A DNA stretch of 64,000 bases from Helicobacter sp. MIT 00-7814. Lineage in GTDB: Bacteria > Campylobacterota > Campylobacteria > Campylobacterales > Helicobacteraceae. Made by a program: the position numbers and the translations under genes. The notes beneath the pieces are model-generated. The model saw only the letters and a list, made by a program, of their open reading frames with translations. It made no database searches and was not told where the DNA came from. Each line of letters begins with the position of its first letter. Within the stretch, counting starts at the first letter, position 1. The stretch is taken from positions 60,291 to 124,290 of the forward strand of contig NZ_NXLL01000002.1 of NCBI RefSeq assembly GCF_003364115.1, in the 5' to 3' direction. Shown one piece after another: positions 55,125 through 63,060 of the stretch.

Positions 55125-58082
55125 ATGAAAATAAATCTCAAAACATATATAATGAAGCAGGGTTTTTGCCTTGCGTTTTTATGTTGTTGTGGGGCAAGTG
55201 TGGCGCAAAGCGCAGAATCTACAAACGCGCAAAATGCGCCAAAGATTCTCGCGCAAGCGCAAAACCCCACACAAAGCACGATGAGCGAGCAAGGAGCGCA
55301 AAGCCAAAGCACCCAAATGCGCTATGACGCAAGCTCTAGCACGCAAGAGGAGCAGACGAGTGTAAGCGACACAGCGGGATACTTGCCACAAGAAAAGGTG
55401 CGCTTAAACAAAGCCACCGCGGTTGGGAGTGTCGATGCGGATTTGCAAAAGTTTCAAAGCGGGGAGAGCTTAGATCGCAAGATGCTAGATTCTAATCCTA
55501 GCGGGAATGGCGATATTACGAGCATTCTGCGGATTTTGCCAAATGTGCAGTATGACACGCAACAGCTTAGAAGTGCCACGCCCGGCGAAATCGACCCGGC
55601 GAAAATCAGCATTAGCGGGGGCTTGCATTATCAAAATCTTTTTATGATAGATGGCATGGGAATGAATAATGATTTAAATCCAGCCGGAACTGCAAGCGGT
55701 TGGGATGGCGTGCCGGGCAATTCTCAAGGGCTTAATATTGATACAAGCTTACTAGAATCTATCAAAGTGCAGGATTCTAATGTTGGCGCGGCGTATGGGG
55801 GCTTCACCGGTGGCGTGATAGAGGCAAACACACGCCGACCGACAAAAGACTTTGGCGCAAACATAAGCTATCAGATTACGCAAGGGAATGCCGAGCCGGG
55901 CGCATTTTCGCTAACAAACTATCATATTTATGGTGATGACGCGGAAATTCAAGATTTTGTCAATTCTTATTCCGCGTCCAATCAGCCAAAATTTATGAAG
56001 CATATTGTGCGCGCAAGTGCAGAATCTAAGATTAATGACCGCTTAGGTGTGCTTGCGAGCTTTACAACTACGCAAAGTTTTATTCCCTTGCGCGCAAATA
56101 GTGATATAAGCGCTAGCCAAGTAAGCCCTGTTGATCCAACAGACCAAACTACGCGCAAGCGCACCCAAAAGCGCCAAAGTTATAATTTTTTCTTAAAAAC
56201 CTATTATGACCCAAGCGATGATTTAAGATTAGAATTTACCTACACTTACGCGCCACAATATAATGAAATTTTTATGGCTGGTTCAAAAAATGATGACTAT
56301 TACACCTATGATTCTGGTGGGCATAATGCAGGTTTAAAGGCTATTTGGCAAAATAGTTTAGGTGTGCTTACAAATACGCTTAGTTATAATTTTTTAGAAT
56401 CCTCTTTAGATGCAAACTACAATGCAACAAAATTTTGGTATCCATCAGCAAGCGTAAATTGGGGGCGCTTTGGTTGGTATGCGCGTGAAGGTGGGCTTAT
56501 CCCTTCAGAATCCACACAACACACACTTAGCAATAAACTTATACAAGATTTTACACCCTTTGAAATTCTAAACACTACGCACGCGATTCAAATAGGCTTG
56601 GAGCTAGGCTACCAATATGCTAAGCGTGGCTATACGAGGGATTTTGACTTTGCACGCAATAATGGAAATATACAGGCAATGACACAAGACCAACAAACCT
56701 TATGCGCCCAAACTGACGGGCAATGGTGCAATACCGACCCTGCATATGGCTCGCAAAGTCAATATTGGCAATATGGGCAGTGGTTTAGACATATCGCACG
56801 CTATAAGCAGGGGAATGTTGCTGTTAATAATGCGCTTGGTGCGCTCTTTTTACAAGATGACATAAGGGCAGAATTTGGAAAATTTGGCGCGTTTAATGTG
56901 CGTCCGGGGCTGAGGGTGGATTCTGATACTTATATGGGGAAAGTTACTTTTGCACCGCGCTTAAGTCTTAACTACGAAGCCCCATGGAATGAATGGGAAA
57001 GCGGGCGCAACTTTGCTACACAACTAACCACCGGGGCAAACCGCTACTATGGGCGCAATATCTTCGCCTACGCGCTGGCTGATAAAATAGACACCTTAGA
57101 GTATGGTTTGCGTAGGAGAGACCCTAGCGTATCTTGGGACGAAGTAGAAGCCACAAATAGAGAATGTCAAGGAAATGTCAATGCAGACCATGATAATTGT
57201 ATTGTTCATTATGCAAGTGGCACGAAATTTTCTCAACTCAATGTTCCTTATGTCAATGAATATATGCTGGGCTTTATGCAGAGAATCTATGCTTGGGATT
57301 TGGGTGTAAAATATATCTACCGCGAGGGTAAAGATGAGATAAGGCGCACAAGTCGAAATGTGAGCGGACTAGAGGCTGATCCAAACTATACGAGTAATTA
57401 TTATGTCTATACCAACGAAGGCAGAAGCACCACAAATGTAATTACGCTTACTTTGCAGAATAACACGCCTTTAGAGCTTTTCAACACGCGCCATTTTGCG
57501 TTACTAGCCCTTGACTGGACGAATGTCCGAAGAAACTACACCGACTATACCGACACACTCACAAATAACGAGCTTGCAAATCAATGGATAAGCTGGAATG
57601 GGCAAATTATCCGCTATGCTGACAAGCCCGCTGATAACTATATCCGCCCCTATACCATACGCCTTACCACCACGCATAATTTTGAGCTTGGGCGCACGAA
57701 GTGGCTGCTTAATAACTTCTTCCGCTATCGAAGCACTTATAATGTGATGGCAAGCACACCGGCAAGCAATACTTCATACCCCAACAGACTTCCGCAACCC
57801 GATTACGCAGACCTTGATGGCGATGGCGTGGCAGAAACCGCGGTGGATACCTTCCGCCCATTTAAGGTAAAAGGCGCTTTTACATGGGATATGCGCGTGG
57901 GCTTTGAAGTCAATGTATGGCGCGGAAACACGCTGTATATGAACTTTGATATTTACAATGTGCTAGATTCTAAAAATCTTGCAATCGCAAGCGCGAGCTA
58001 CAGCACCACAGCCGGCACGACCGCTGTGCCTGTATATGAAGTCGGCAGGCAATTTTGGGTACAAGTGGGATATAAATACTAA
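55125..58082 (+). CDS. TonB-dependent outer membrane receptor
   Basis: 985 residues from ATG 55125, chosen because GAGGAG precedes it and the signal peptide (MKQGFCLAFLCCCGASVAQS) follows; an ATG at 55017 lies earlier in the frame but is poorly placed. After a Gln/Ser/Ala-rich N-terminal stretch comes the plug domain (SILRILPNVQYDT, ISISGGLHYQNLFMIDGMG, SNVGAAYGGFTGGVIEANT) and a large beta-barrel ending in an aromatic residue (FWVQVGYKY). It takes up a siderophore, cofactor or other scarce ligand with TonB energy; the ligand cannot be read. No classical Fur box was recognised. Confidence 0.92.
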   Translation: MKINLKTYIMKQGFCLAFLCCCGASVAQSAESTNAQNAPKILAQAQNPTQSTMSEQGAQSQSTQMRYDASSSTQEEQTSVSDTAGYLPQEKVRLNKATAVGSVDADLQKFQSGESLDRKMLDSNPSGNGDITSILRILPNVQYDTQQLRSATPGEIDPAKISISGGLHYQNLFMIDGMGMNNDLNPAGTASGWDGVPGNSQGLNIDTSLLESIKVQDSNVGAAYGGFTGGVIEANTRRPTKDFGANISYQITQGNAEPGAFSLTNYHIYGDDAEIQDFVNSYSASNQPKFMKHIVRASAESKINDRLGVLASFTTTQSFIPLRANSDISASQVSPVDPTDQTTRKRTQKRQSYNFFLKTYYDPSDDLRLEFTYTYAPQYNEIFMAGSKNDDYYTYDSGGHNAGLKAIWQNSLGVLTNTLSYNFLESSLDANYNATKFWYPSASVNWGRFGWYAREGGLIPSESTQHTLSNKLIQDFTPFEILNTTHAIQIGLELGYQYAKRGYTRDFDFARNNGNIQAMTQDQQTLCAQTDGQWCNTDPAYGSQSQYWQYGQWFRHIARYKQGNVAVNNALGALFLQDDIRAEFGKFGAFNVRPGLRVDSDTYMGKVTFAPRLSLNYEAPWNEWESGRNFATQLTTGANRYYGRNIFAYALADKIDTLEYGLRRRDPSVSWDEVEATNRECQGNVNADHDNCIVHYASGTKFSQLNVPYVNEYMLGFMQRIYAWDLGVKYIYREGKDEIRRTSRNVSGLEADPNYTSNYYVYTNEGRSTTNVITLTLQNNTPLELFNTRHFALLALDWTNVRRNYTDYTDTLTNNELANQWISWNGQIIRYADKPADNYIRPYTIRLTTTHNFELGRTKWLLNNFFRYRSTYNVMASTPASNTSYPNRLPQPDYADLDGDGVAETAVDTFRPFKVKGAFTWDMRVGFEVNVWRGNTLYMNFDIYNVLDSKNLAIASASYSTTAGTTAVPVYEVGRQFWVQVGYKY

Positions 58083-58094
58083 GCGCAGTATTTA

Positions 58095-58104
58095 CCCCCC
58101 CCCC
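58095..58104. repeat. C10 homopolymer just after the TonB receptor stop
   Basis: Ten C, starting 12 bp after the stop codon. It is outside any recognised gene, so frame switching is not obvious; it may be a remnant of a longer variable gene. Confidence 0.85.
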
Positions 58105-58156
58105 TGCGCCATTGCGAAGTGTGTTTTTGTCATTGTAAGGATTTGTTATTTTTTTG

Positions 58157-58190
58157 TCATTGCGAGCCGACCCATCGGCGAAGCAATCCA
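58157..58190. repeat. REP-like palindromic repeat
   Basis: TCATTGCGAGCCGA, loop CCCA, TCGGCGAAGCAATCC: ATTGC/GCAAT and GCCGA/TCGGC pair around a small internal loop. Degenerate half-copies (CATTGCGAAG near 58108, TCATTGTAAGG near 58130) lie just before it. This CATTGCGAGC...GAAGCAATCC type of intergenic repeat is found in several bacterial genomes. Confidence 0.7.
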
Positions 58191-58590
58191 AAAATTTAAA
58201 TAAATAATCCGCGCCCCGCGCAAACCGAGATTTTGCACCGCAAAATCCAAATAAAATGGAATAAAAATTTAGGCAGTAAATTTTTCAATTAAAGGAATTC
58301 TGTATAACCCGCTTTGAAATCAAAGTCATTTCACACTAAAAATCAAAGTGAGCGGTTTGACTTTGATTTTTACCATGAAATTTTACTTACATTTCTTTAA
58401 AATCTCTAAACTTTTAAACACCTTTTAAATGCTTTTAAAATCCTTGCAAAATCAGTGCAAGCCCGCGCCATAAATCCCGCGCATCAAGCACACCTTCACA
58501 CTAAGTAAGCCCGCGCAACCACAAATCCTCGCAAGCCCACACCAAACACAAAGCCCAAGCCCACGCAAGCCAAGCCACGACCACAAGCGC

Positions 58591-58848
58591 TCACACCCTC
58601 CTTATCACAGCTTTGATGCGCCCTACAATATTGACATTTTGCATCGCATATTCCATAGGCGCATACGCAGGATTGAGGCTTTGCAAGATGATGCGCTCAC
58701 CCTCCACTACGCATTGTTTGACAAAAAGCCCTTCAAGCGTATTCACCGCATAAATCCTGCCATTTTTCACCCTCCTTTCCTTCCTATCCACCATACACAA
58801 GCTCCCATCACTTATAAGCGCCTCCATACTCTCACCCAAAGCGCAAGC
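58591..58848 (-). pseudogene. S24 peptidase/repressor C-terminal fragment
   Basis: About 85 residues matching only the C-terminal catalytic domain of a CI/LexA-type repressor: Ser in ACALGESMEALISDGS and Lys in LEGLFVKQCV. The HTH and the Ala-Gly cleavage site are missing, and the frame runs back into the end of the preceding head gene without a good start (ATG at 58827 or TTG at 58839 only). It is probably a remnant. It is a different sequence from the intact repressor at 63053. Confidence 0.7.
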
Positions 58849-58849
58849 C

Positions 58850-59287
58850 TTATAAATTGAAGTGGTTTTTGATGATTGTCTCTATGTCTTTTTTTAGTAT
58901 CTTTGGAATCTCCCCCTTTGCATTAAAAGGCATAAATGGGCGCGCGGGGATTTTTACGCTTTTTTTTCTCCCAGCTTTGCCACCAAATTGATGGATTGCA
59001 GCATATTGTATATTTGTGCCGACAAGCACGCTTTTTGGTGCTTGCACTTGATAAGAGATGCTGTGTGAAAGGCGTGCAGATTCTGTTAGGATTTTAGAAC
59101 TTTTCTTTTTGGCAAGTGTTTTTTTACTTAGAGGTTTCCATTTTTCATTAAATGGGCTTTTTTCTCTTTCAAAGCTAAGCTCGGATTCATTTTGTGTGAT
59201 ATTACCTACTTCAGCAAGCATGGGTGCGAGATTACGCGCTTTTAGCTCTAGCATTTTGATTTTATTTTGTAATTGTGAGAAAGTCAT
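58850..59287 (-). CDS. Phage virion morphogenesis protein (Mu gpG-like)
   Basis: 145 residues with NITQNESELSFEREKSPF, WKPLSKKTLAKKKSSKILTE and NIQYAAIHQFGG followed by IPARPFMPF. This pattern is typical of the Mu gpG/tail-completion family of small structural proteins. It follows the gpF-like gene, as in Mu. Confidence 0.85.
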   Translation of the reverse strand: MTFSQLQNKIKMLELKARNLAPMLAEVGNITQNESELSFEREKSPFNEKWKPLSKKTLAKKKSSKILTESARLSHSISYQVQAPKSVLVGTNIQYAAIHQFGGKAGRKKSVKIPARPFMPFNAKGEIPKILKKDIETIIKNHFNL

Positions 59288-59321
59288 TTAAAAATCCTTT
59301 AAATTGTGTTATAATGCATGC

Positions 59322-59422
59322 CACTTAGGAAGCATAAGAAAATAAGCTGGAGTATCCCATTCCCCTGAAATAATGGTGTGCAGGTCTAGAGCTTTCCTGC
59401 GTTATGTTTTCTAGGATTTTTT
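59322..59422 (+). ncRNA. Candidate structured small RNA, antisense to prophage head genes
   Basis: An extended -10 (TGT TATAAT, 59307-59315) predicts a start near 59322. A closing stem, CTTAGGAAGCATAA at 59324-59337 with TTATGTTTTCTAGG at 59402-59415 (14 pairs including G-U), encloses two smaller hairpins: CCATT/AATGG (59357-59361, 59372-59376) and GCAGG/CCTGC (59380-59384, 59396-59400). Six T follow (59417-59422), as in a terminator. It sits opposite the gap between gpF- and gpG-like genes. No known RNA family is recognised. Confidence 0.5.
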
Positions 59423-60577
59423 ATAAACCACTGATTTATTTTTTAGGTTTTTCATCAAAGTTTCTTTCTCATCAACACTTAGCAAACTCTCCACCCAAAT
59501 TTCTTTCTTATCCGCAAGGCTTTTAAGACTTAAACGATACCATTTACCTAGCTTGCTTGCGATAATATATTTTTTATCAGAATAGGAATCTTGGTAGATA
59601 GAATCTATATCATCAAGCATATAGCTGATAAGTGAGTAATCAAACACGCTTATTTCTGGGTGTCTTGGTTTATGGTCATCAATCGTGCTTGCTCGGATTT
59701 GAATAGTTGGCGCACTATTTTTAAAAAGCTCTTGGAGCTTTGAAGGGGTTTTAAGAAGTTGCATAACTCTTTGCTTATCTTGCGTGTCCCATAGCTCTTT
59801 TAGCTCTCTATATTTTGAAGCATTTTCTTGTATTTGCTTGCTTAGATCTTGCAGGCACTCTGTAGCGGTTTTATTGTTTGCGAGCTTTTGGAGCTTTTTT
59901 GAAATGATAGCTTGGAGATTATCTTGTGTGTTTTTAAGATTCCTTGTATCATAATCCCAGTCTTTGTGTGCTTGGAAGTTTGGCGCGCTTTTGGTTACTT
60001 CCCAGCCTCTTGCTTGTATTTGCTCTAGGCTATAGCTTTGCACTCTACAGCGACAATTCCACGCATTTGGTGGATAGTTTCTCTGCCAAAAGGGATCATC
60101 ACGATGCAAGATGAGCCCATGCAGTGCGCGGTGGCTTTGACGCACTCTATTATCCCCCACGCATACATAGCGTAAATATTGAGAATCTGGGAGCTTATAT
60201 TGAGCTTGCGCGCGCGCTTGCGTGTAGGAAGTTCGCATATTTGTGTAGTAGATATTTTTTAAGCGTCTATTGCCTACAAAGATTTCTTTTTGCTCGCCTG
60301 TATTTGGGTTGGTAACAATACTTTTACCTAGCCAGCCTGCTTTGGCTAGGGTTGGGGAGATTTGGGCTTTCCAAGTCTCAAAGTTTGTGCCTTCATTAAG
60401 AGAGTGCAATAAGCTTTCTTGCAAGAAGCTAAGAAGCTCGATTTGCGTAACCTTAGCAATGGTAAAGGCGCGCAAATGCGCTTGGTGTCTAATCTCATCA
60501 TAATCAAAGCTAAGGGTTGGATCTTTGGCTTGCAAAAAGGCGATATTTTCAATTGGCGGAAGCTTGAAACTAAACAT
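59411..60577 (-). CDS. Phage Mu gpF-like head morphogenesis protein
   Basis: 388 residues. The SPP1 gp7/Mu F domain is seen in the central part: NIYYTNMRTSYTQARAQA, YLRYVCVGDNRVRQSHRAL and the Cys motif PPNAWNCRCRVQSYS. It acts in capsid assembly. ATG 60577 (AGGGGGA upstream, 8-bp overlap with the portal gene) is preferred to the longer frame from 60643. The C-terminal ~130 residues (HPEISVFDYSLISYML, YIIASKLGKWYRLSLKSL) look like a different domain. Confidence 0.87.
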   Translation of the reverse strand: MFSFKLPPIENIAFLQAKDPTLSFDYDEIRHQAHLRAFTIAKVTQIELLSFLQESLLHSLNEGTNFETWKAQISPTLAKAGWLGKSIVTNPNTGEQKEIFVGNRRLKNIYYTNMRTSYTQARAQAQYKLPDSQYLRYVCVGDNRVRQSHRALHGLILHRDDPFWQRNYPPNAWNCRCRVQSYSLEQIQARGWEVTKSAPNFQAHKDWDYDTRNLKNTQDNLQAIISKKLQKLANNKTATECLQDLSKQIQENASKYRELKELWDTQDKQRVMQLLKTPSKLQELFKNSAPTIQIRASTIDDHKPRHPEISVFDYSLISYMLDDIDSIYQDSYSDKKYIIASKLGKWYRLSLKSLADKKEIWVESLLSVDEKETLMKNLKNKSVVYKKS

Positions 60578-61688
60578 TTTGTCCCCCTTGCTCGCCAAAA
60601 AGGAAGGCATTAGCGCATAAGTCCATAAGCTTTTGCTCGGCATTTAGCAAATCCTGCCCCTTAAAAGCTAGCTCTAGGGCTTTTTGCACCTCTTCATAAT
60701 CGCGCGCACCTTTCAAAAATGGCGTGATATCAATATCCCCAAAGTCCGCATTATTGAGCGTTTGGAAGTTTCTATCAAAGCCATCAAGTGGCAGGAATGA
60801 GGAAAGCGCGCTATTTGCTTGAGTGTTTGAATGCAGGCTTTGAGAGAGTGGATTTATCGCGTTTATAGGCTCTTGCGCGTAGCTTAAGCCTGTGATTTTA
60901 AAGGTTTTTTCTAAATGCTCTAGTGGGATCTTCACGCCCATTTGTGAAAGGATAAGGTAGGTGTCGGCTTGAAGTTTTTCGTCTTTTTCAGTGTTTGTAT
61001 CAAGCTCAAAGCTAAAAGGCGCGACATTGGCAAAATTTAGCTCTAAGGCTTTTTGCAAAAGTGCGCTTATGCCTTGTGAAAGCAAGGCAGCATCAAACTC
61101 GCAAAGCTCTTTTTGTATATCGCTATGCACGCTACCTAAGGCTTGCGTGCCCTTTTCTACCGCGTTGCCTGCAAGCACTTGCCCTGTGATGACTTTTGAA
61201 ATACATTCATCACAATAGCGCACAAATTCTAAAAATGTCCCCTTATCCACATTGCCATTTAGCACCTCAAGCGTGTCTTCCTTGCCAAAAAGCCCAACGC
61301 CATTGCTTCGTAAATCAAGCGCGCAGTCAAGCACGCTTTTTGCAAGCTCTTTGGTTTGTGTGGCGTCAGATTTTATCAAAAGTGGTGGCACAGCAAAGCT
61401 TTCAAGGTAAGTCATATATTGCATGATTACTACATGCTTTAAGGACGCGATACAAATCACCTTATATGCCAAACTCTGCTCGATAATATTTCCGCTATCG
61501 GTTGGGTGAAAATAGCTCCAAATATCCTGCGTGGAATCTAAATAAGTCTTATTGCCTCCAGCGCTTAGGTAGGGTTTGAAAGTATTATCGCATTCAAAAT
61601 AGTTGTTTTGTATGGCTGTGGTGGTATTTATCCACATTTCACTTTTTACATTGCGCGTAGTATCATTAAGCGTGCTTTGCCCTTGCAT
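60570..61688 (-). CDS. Phage portal-like protein (Mu gp29, DUF935), probably N-terminally truncated
   Basis: 372 residues. The C-terminal region AYKVICIASLKHVVIMQYMT, ISKVITGQVLAGNAVEKGTQ and LGSVHSDIQKELCEFDA matches DUF935 portal proteins. Typical members have about 500 residues, and the first ~80 here do not match the expected N-terminus, so part of the gene has probably been lost. It follows directly on a transposase fragment, which supports a deletion junction. Confidence 0.78.
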   Translation of the reverse strand: MQGQSTLNDTTRNVKSEMWINTTTAIQNNYFECDNTFKPYLSAGGNKTYLDSTQDIWSYFHPTDSGNIIEQSLAYKVICIASLKHVVIMQYMTYLESFAVPPLLIKSDATQTKELAKSVLDCALDLRSNGVGLFGKEDTLEVLNGNVDKGTFLEFVRYCDECISKVITGQVLAGNAVEKGTQALGSVHSDIQKELCEFDAALLSQGISALLQKALELNFANVAPFSFELDTNTEKDEKLQADTYLILSQMGVKIPLEHLEKTFKITGLSYAQEPINAINPLSQSLHSNTQANSALSSFLPLDGFDRNFQTLNNADFGDIDITPFLKGARDYEEVQKALELAFKGQDLLNAEQKLMDLCANAFLFGEQGGQNV

Positions 61689-61697
61689 TTGGGAATC

Positions 61698-62183
61698 TCA
61701 CGCATTTTTGATAATCCACTTTTGAGATTCTTTTGCGCCTTGTCTTTCCTCTTGCCCTCTTGTGGAAGTCCCTATTTTAGGCAGTGTTGTAAGTGTTGTC
61801 AGTGTTGTAAAAGATTTTTGCGATACGCATAAGGGAGAGAATGTATCGCTTGGCAATTGTGCGCTATTCTCTCTATTATGTGTATGTGGCGCAGGTTGCA
61901 AATATCCACTTTCTATAGGCGTGCCTTGTGTAGCCATTTTCTGCATAGCCATTTCCTGTGTAGCTTGCAGTGCAAACTCTTGGGCTTCTTGCTCGCTTGC
62001 AAATGGCTCACTCCATATTTGGAGGATCTTGCCCCCGCGCCCAATGCCGTGAGTGTATTTATAGGAAAAATATTGCCTATTAATACGCAAAATTTTTTTA
62101 CCATTTTTAAAGGCACGAACACAAGCTTTTTTCAAAGTCTCATAGTTGATACCTACAGCAAACTCCCTACTGCTAAGCCACAT
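61698..62183 (-). pseudogene. Mu transposase A-like N-terminal fragment
   Basis: 161 residues. MWLSSREFAVGINYETLKKA and SYKYTHGIGRGGKILQIW resemble the N-terminal DNA-binding domain of MuA-type transposases, and the gene lies right after a ner-like gene as in Mu. The rest of the ~650-residue transposase (DDE domain) is absent. The C-terminal part is unrelated Ser/Thr-rich sequence with three tandem 9-bp copies (AGTGTTGTA/C, 61783-61809) encoding Thr-Thr-Leu units. This is probably a deletion product. Confidence 0.65.
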
Positions 62184-62188
62184 TGCTT

Positions 62189-62392
62189 TTACGCTCCTTG
62201 TTGCATAAAGCCTGATTTGATTAGAAGCTCTTTAAGCTCCTTACTCCTGCCATACTTCCCAGAGATCTTGCCATGTGAGATTTGATTAAGCAGTCCTATA
62301 TCTTTTTGGCTTAGTCCTTGAGAGCGCGCCCAAGTGCGTAGCTTCATACCATTACGCGCCATCTTTGTGCTCAAAGTCTCATTTTTTGCCAT
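62189..62392 (-). CDS. Small HTH-type DNA-binding protein in the Ner position
   Basis: 67 residues, MKLRTWARSQGLSQKDIGLL and GKISGKYGRSKELKELLI, resembling small phage HTH regulators. It is divergent from the repressor unit and immediately upstream of the transposase fragment, exactly where ner lies in Mu. Function as an early repressor is inferred from position. Confidence 0.75.
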   Translation of the reverse strand: MAKNETLSTKMARNGMKLRTWARSQGLSQKDIGLLNQISHGKISGKYGRSKELKELLIKSGFMQQGA

Positions 62393-62470
62393 TACTAGCC
62401 CCTTTGATAGAAGTGCATTTATTTATTCTTTATCTTTTTTGAAGTAAAGTTATAAATAAATTGTTAGAAT

Positions 62471-62492
62471 TATACATAAATTTTTATGTATA
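62471..62492. promoter_or_regulatory. Candidate phage operator palindrome
   Basis: TATACATAAA and TTTATGTATA separated by TT form a perfect 10-bp-arm inverted repeat in the divergent early control region (62393-62508). TATACAT recurs at 63874, 63885 and, inverted, at 63839. Confidence 0.65.
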
Positions 62493-62508
62493 GTCAAGGG
62501 GGTAAATC

Positions 62509-63060
62509 ATGGAATCACTCATTCTTCCTGCGTTAATTGTGATTATTTGGCTTTCTTATAGATACTTTAAAAAACGAAAGATGGTTAAACTTATTAAGCA
62601 GAAATATCCTAATAAGGAGCTTGTTGAGCGTATTGTCAAAAAACATGCCCTAGATTTTTCCACTGATAGCGACAATGAAATATTAGCTTCAAAGAATCTA
62701 GAAAAAGCATTCCTATACTGGGCTGAAAATGATTTGAAAAGAGCTCGAGATTGTTTTCAAAGAACAGCCCAAATAACAGCTCAAGACGATATTCCTCAAT
62801 ATAAATCAGAAATTGTGACAAAAATCATAACTGAATTTACCGAATACGATGATTTATTTCACGATATCATACGAGACACTCAAAATATCCTTGATAAAAA
62901 CCCAAATATTTTACAGACAGATATTTACGCCCATTTAAAAGAGTATTCAAAAAGAGATATCCAATATGCACTTTATTATGCGGATGTAAAAAACCTTATA
63001 AGCAGAGTTAAAAAGAATAGAAGTTATATCTTAAACAACAAAGACAGCAATAATGATTAG
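62509..63060 (+). CDS. Unknown prophage protein with N-terminal membrane segment
   Basis: 183 residues. Residues about 3-17 (LILPALIVIIWLSYRYF) are hydrophobic, then a charged, mostly helical body (ERIVKKHALDFSTDSDNE, RARDCFQRTAQITAQDD). Strongly AT-rich compared with neighbours. Its end overlaps the repressor start by 8 bp, so it is co-expressed with it, in the lysogenic operon. It is not recognised; superinfection exclusion or defence is only a guess from position. Confidence 0.75.
   Translation: MESLILPALIVIIWLSYRYFKKRKMVKLIKQKYPNKELVERIVKKHALDFSTDSDNEILASKNLEKAFLYWAENDLKRARDCFQRTAQITAQDDIPQYKSEIVTKIITEFTEYDDLFHDIIRDTQNILDKNPNILQTDIYAHLKEYSKRDIQYALYYADVKNLISRVKKNRSYILNNKDSNND

Larger units (their letters stand above)
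58083..58590. other. Non-coding region between TonB receptor and prophage remnant
   Basis: 508 bp without a convincing gene. It holds the C10 run, a REP-like hairpin, a hairpin GATTTTGC/GCAAAATC at 58229-58247, an AT-rich inverted repeat AAAAATTTA/TAAATTTTT at 58263-58285, several ACTTTGATTT motifs in both orientations (58315-58375), three CTTTTAAA units at 58411, 58422 and 58432, and a GC-rich stretch with repeated AAGCCC(G/A)CGC words (58456-58565). The ACTTTGATTT and TTTTAAA motifs recur after the intact repressor at 63803-64000. Confidence 0.7.

Noticed and set aside
58450..58590. Repeated AAGCCC(G/A)CGC words as a CRISPR array
   Set aside because: The units are short, imperfect and unevenly spaced, with no spacers of regular length.
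58591..58839. S24 fragment as a functional small gene
   Set aside because: It lacks the cleavage site and DNA-binding domain and has no good start with a ribosome site, so a remnant is more likely.
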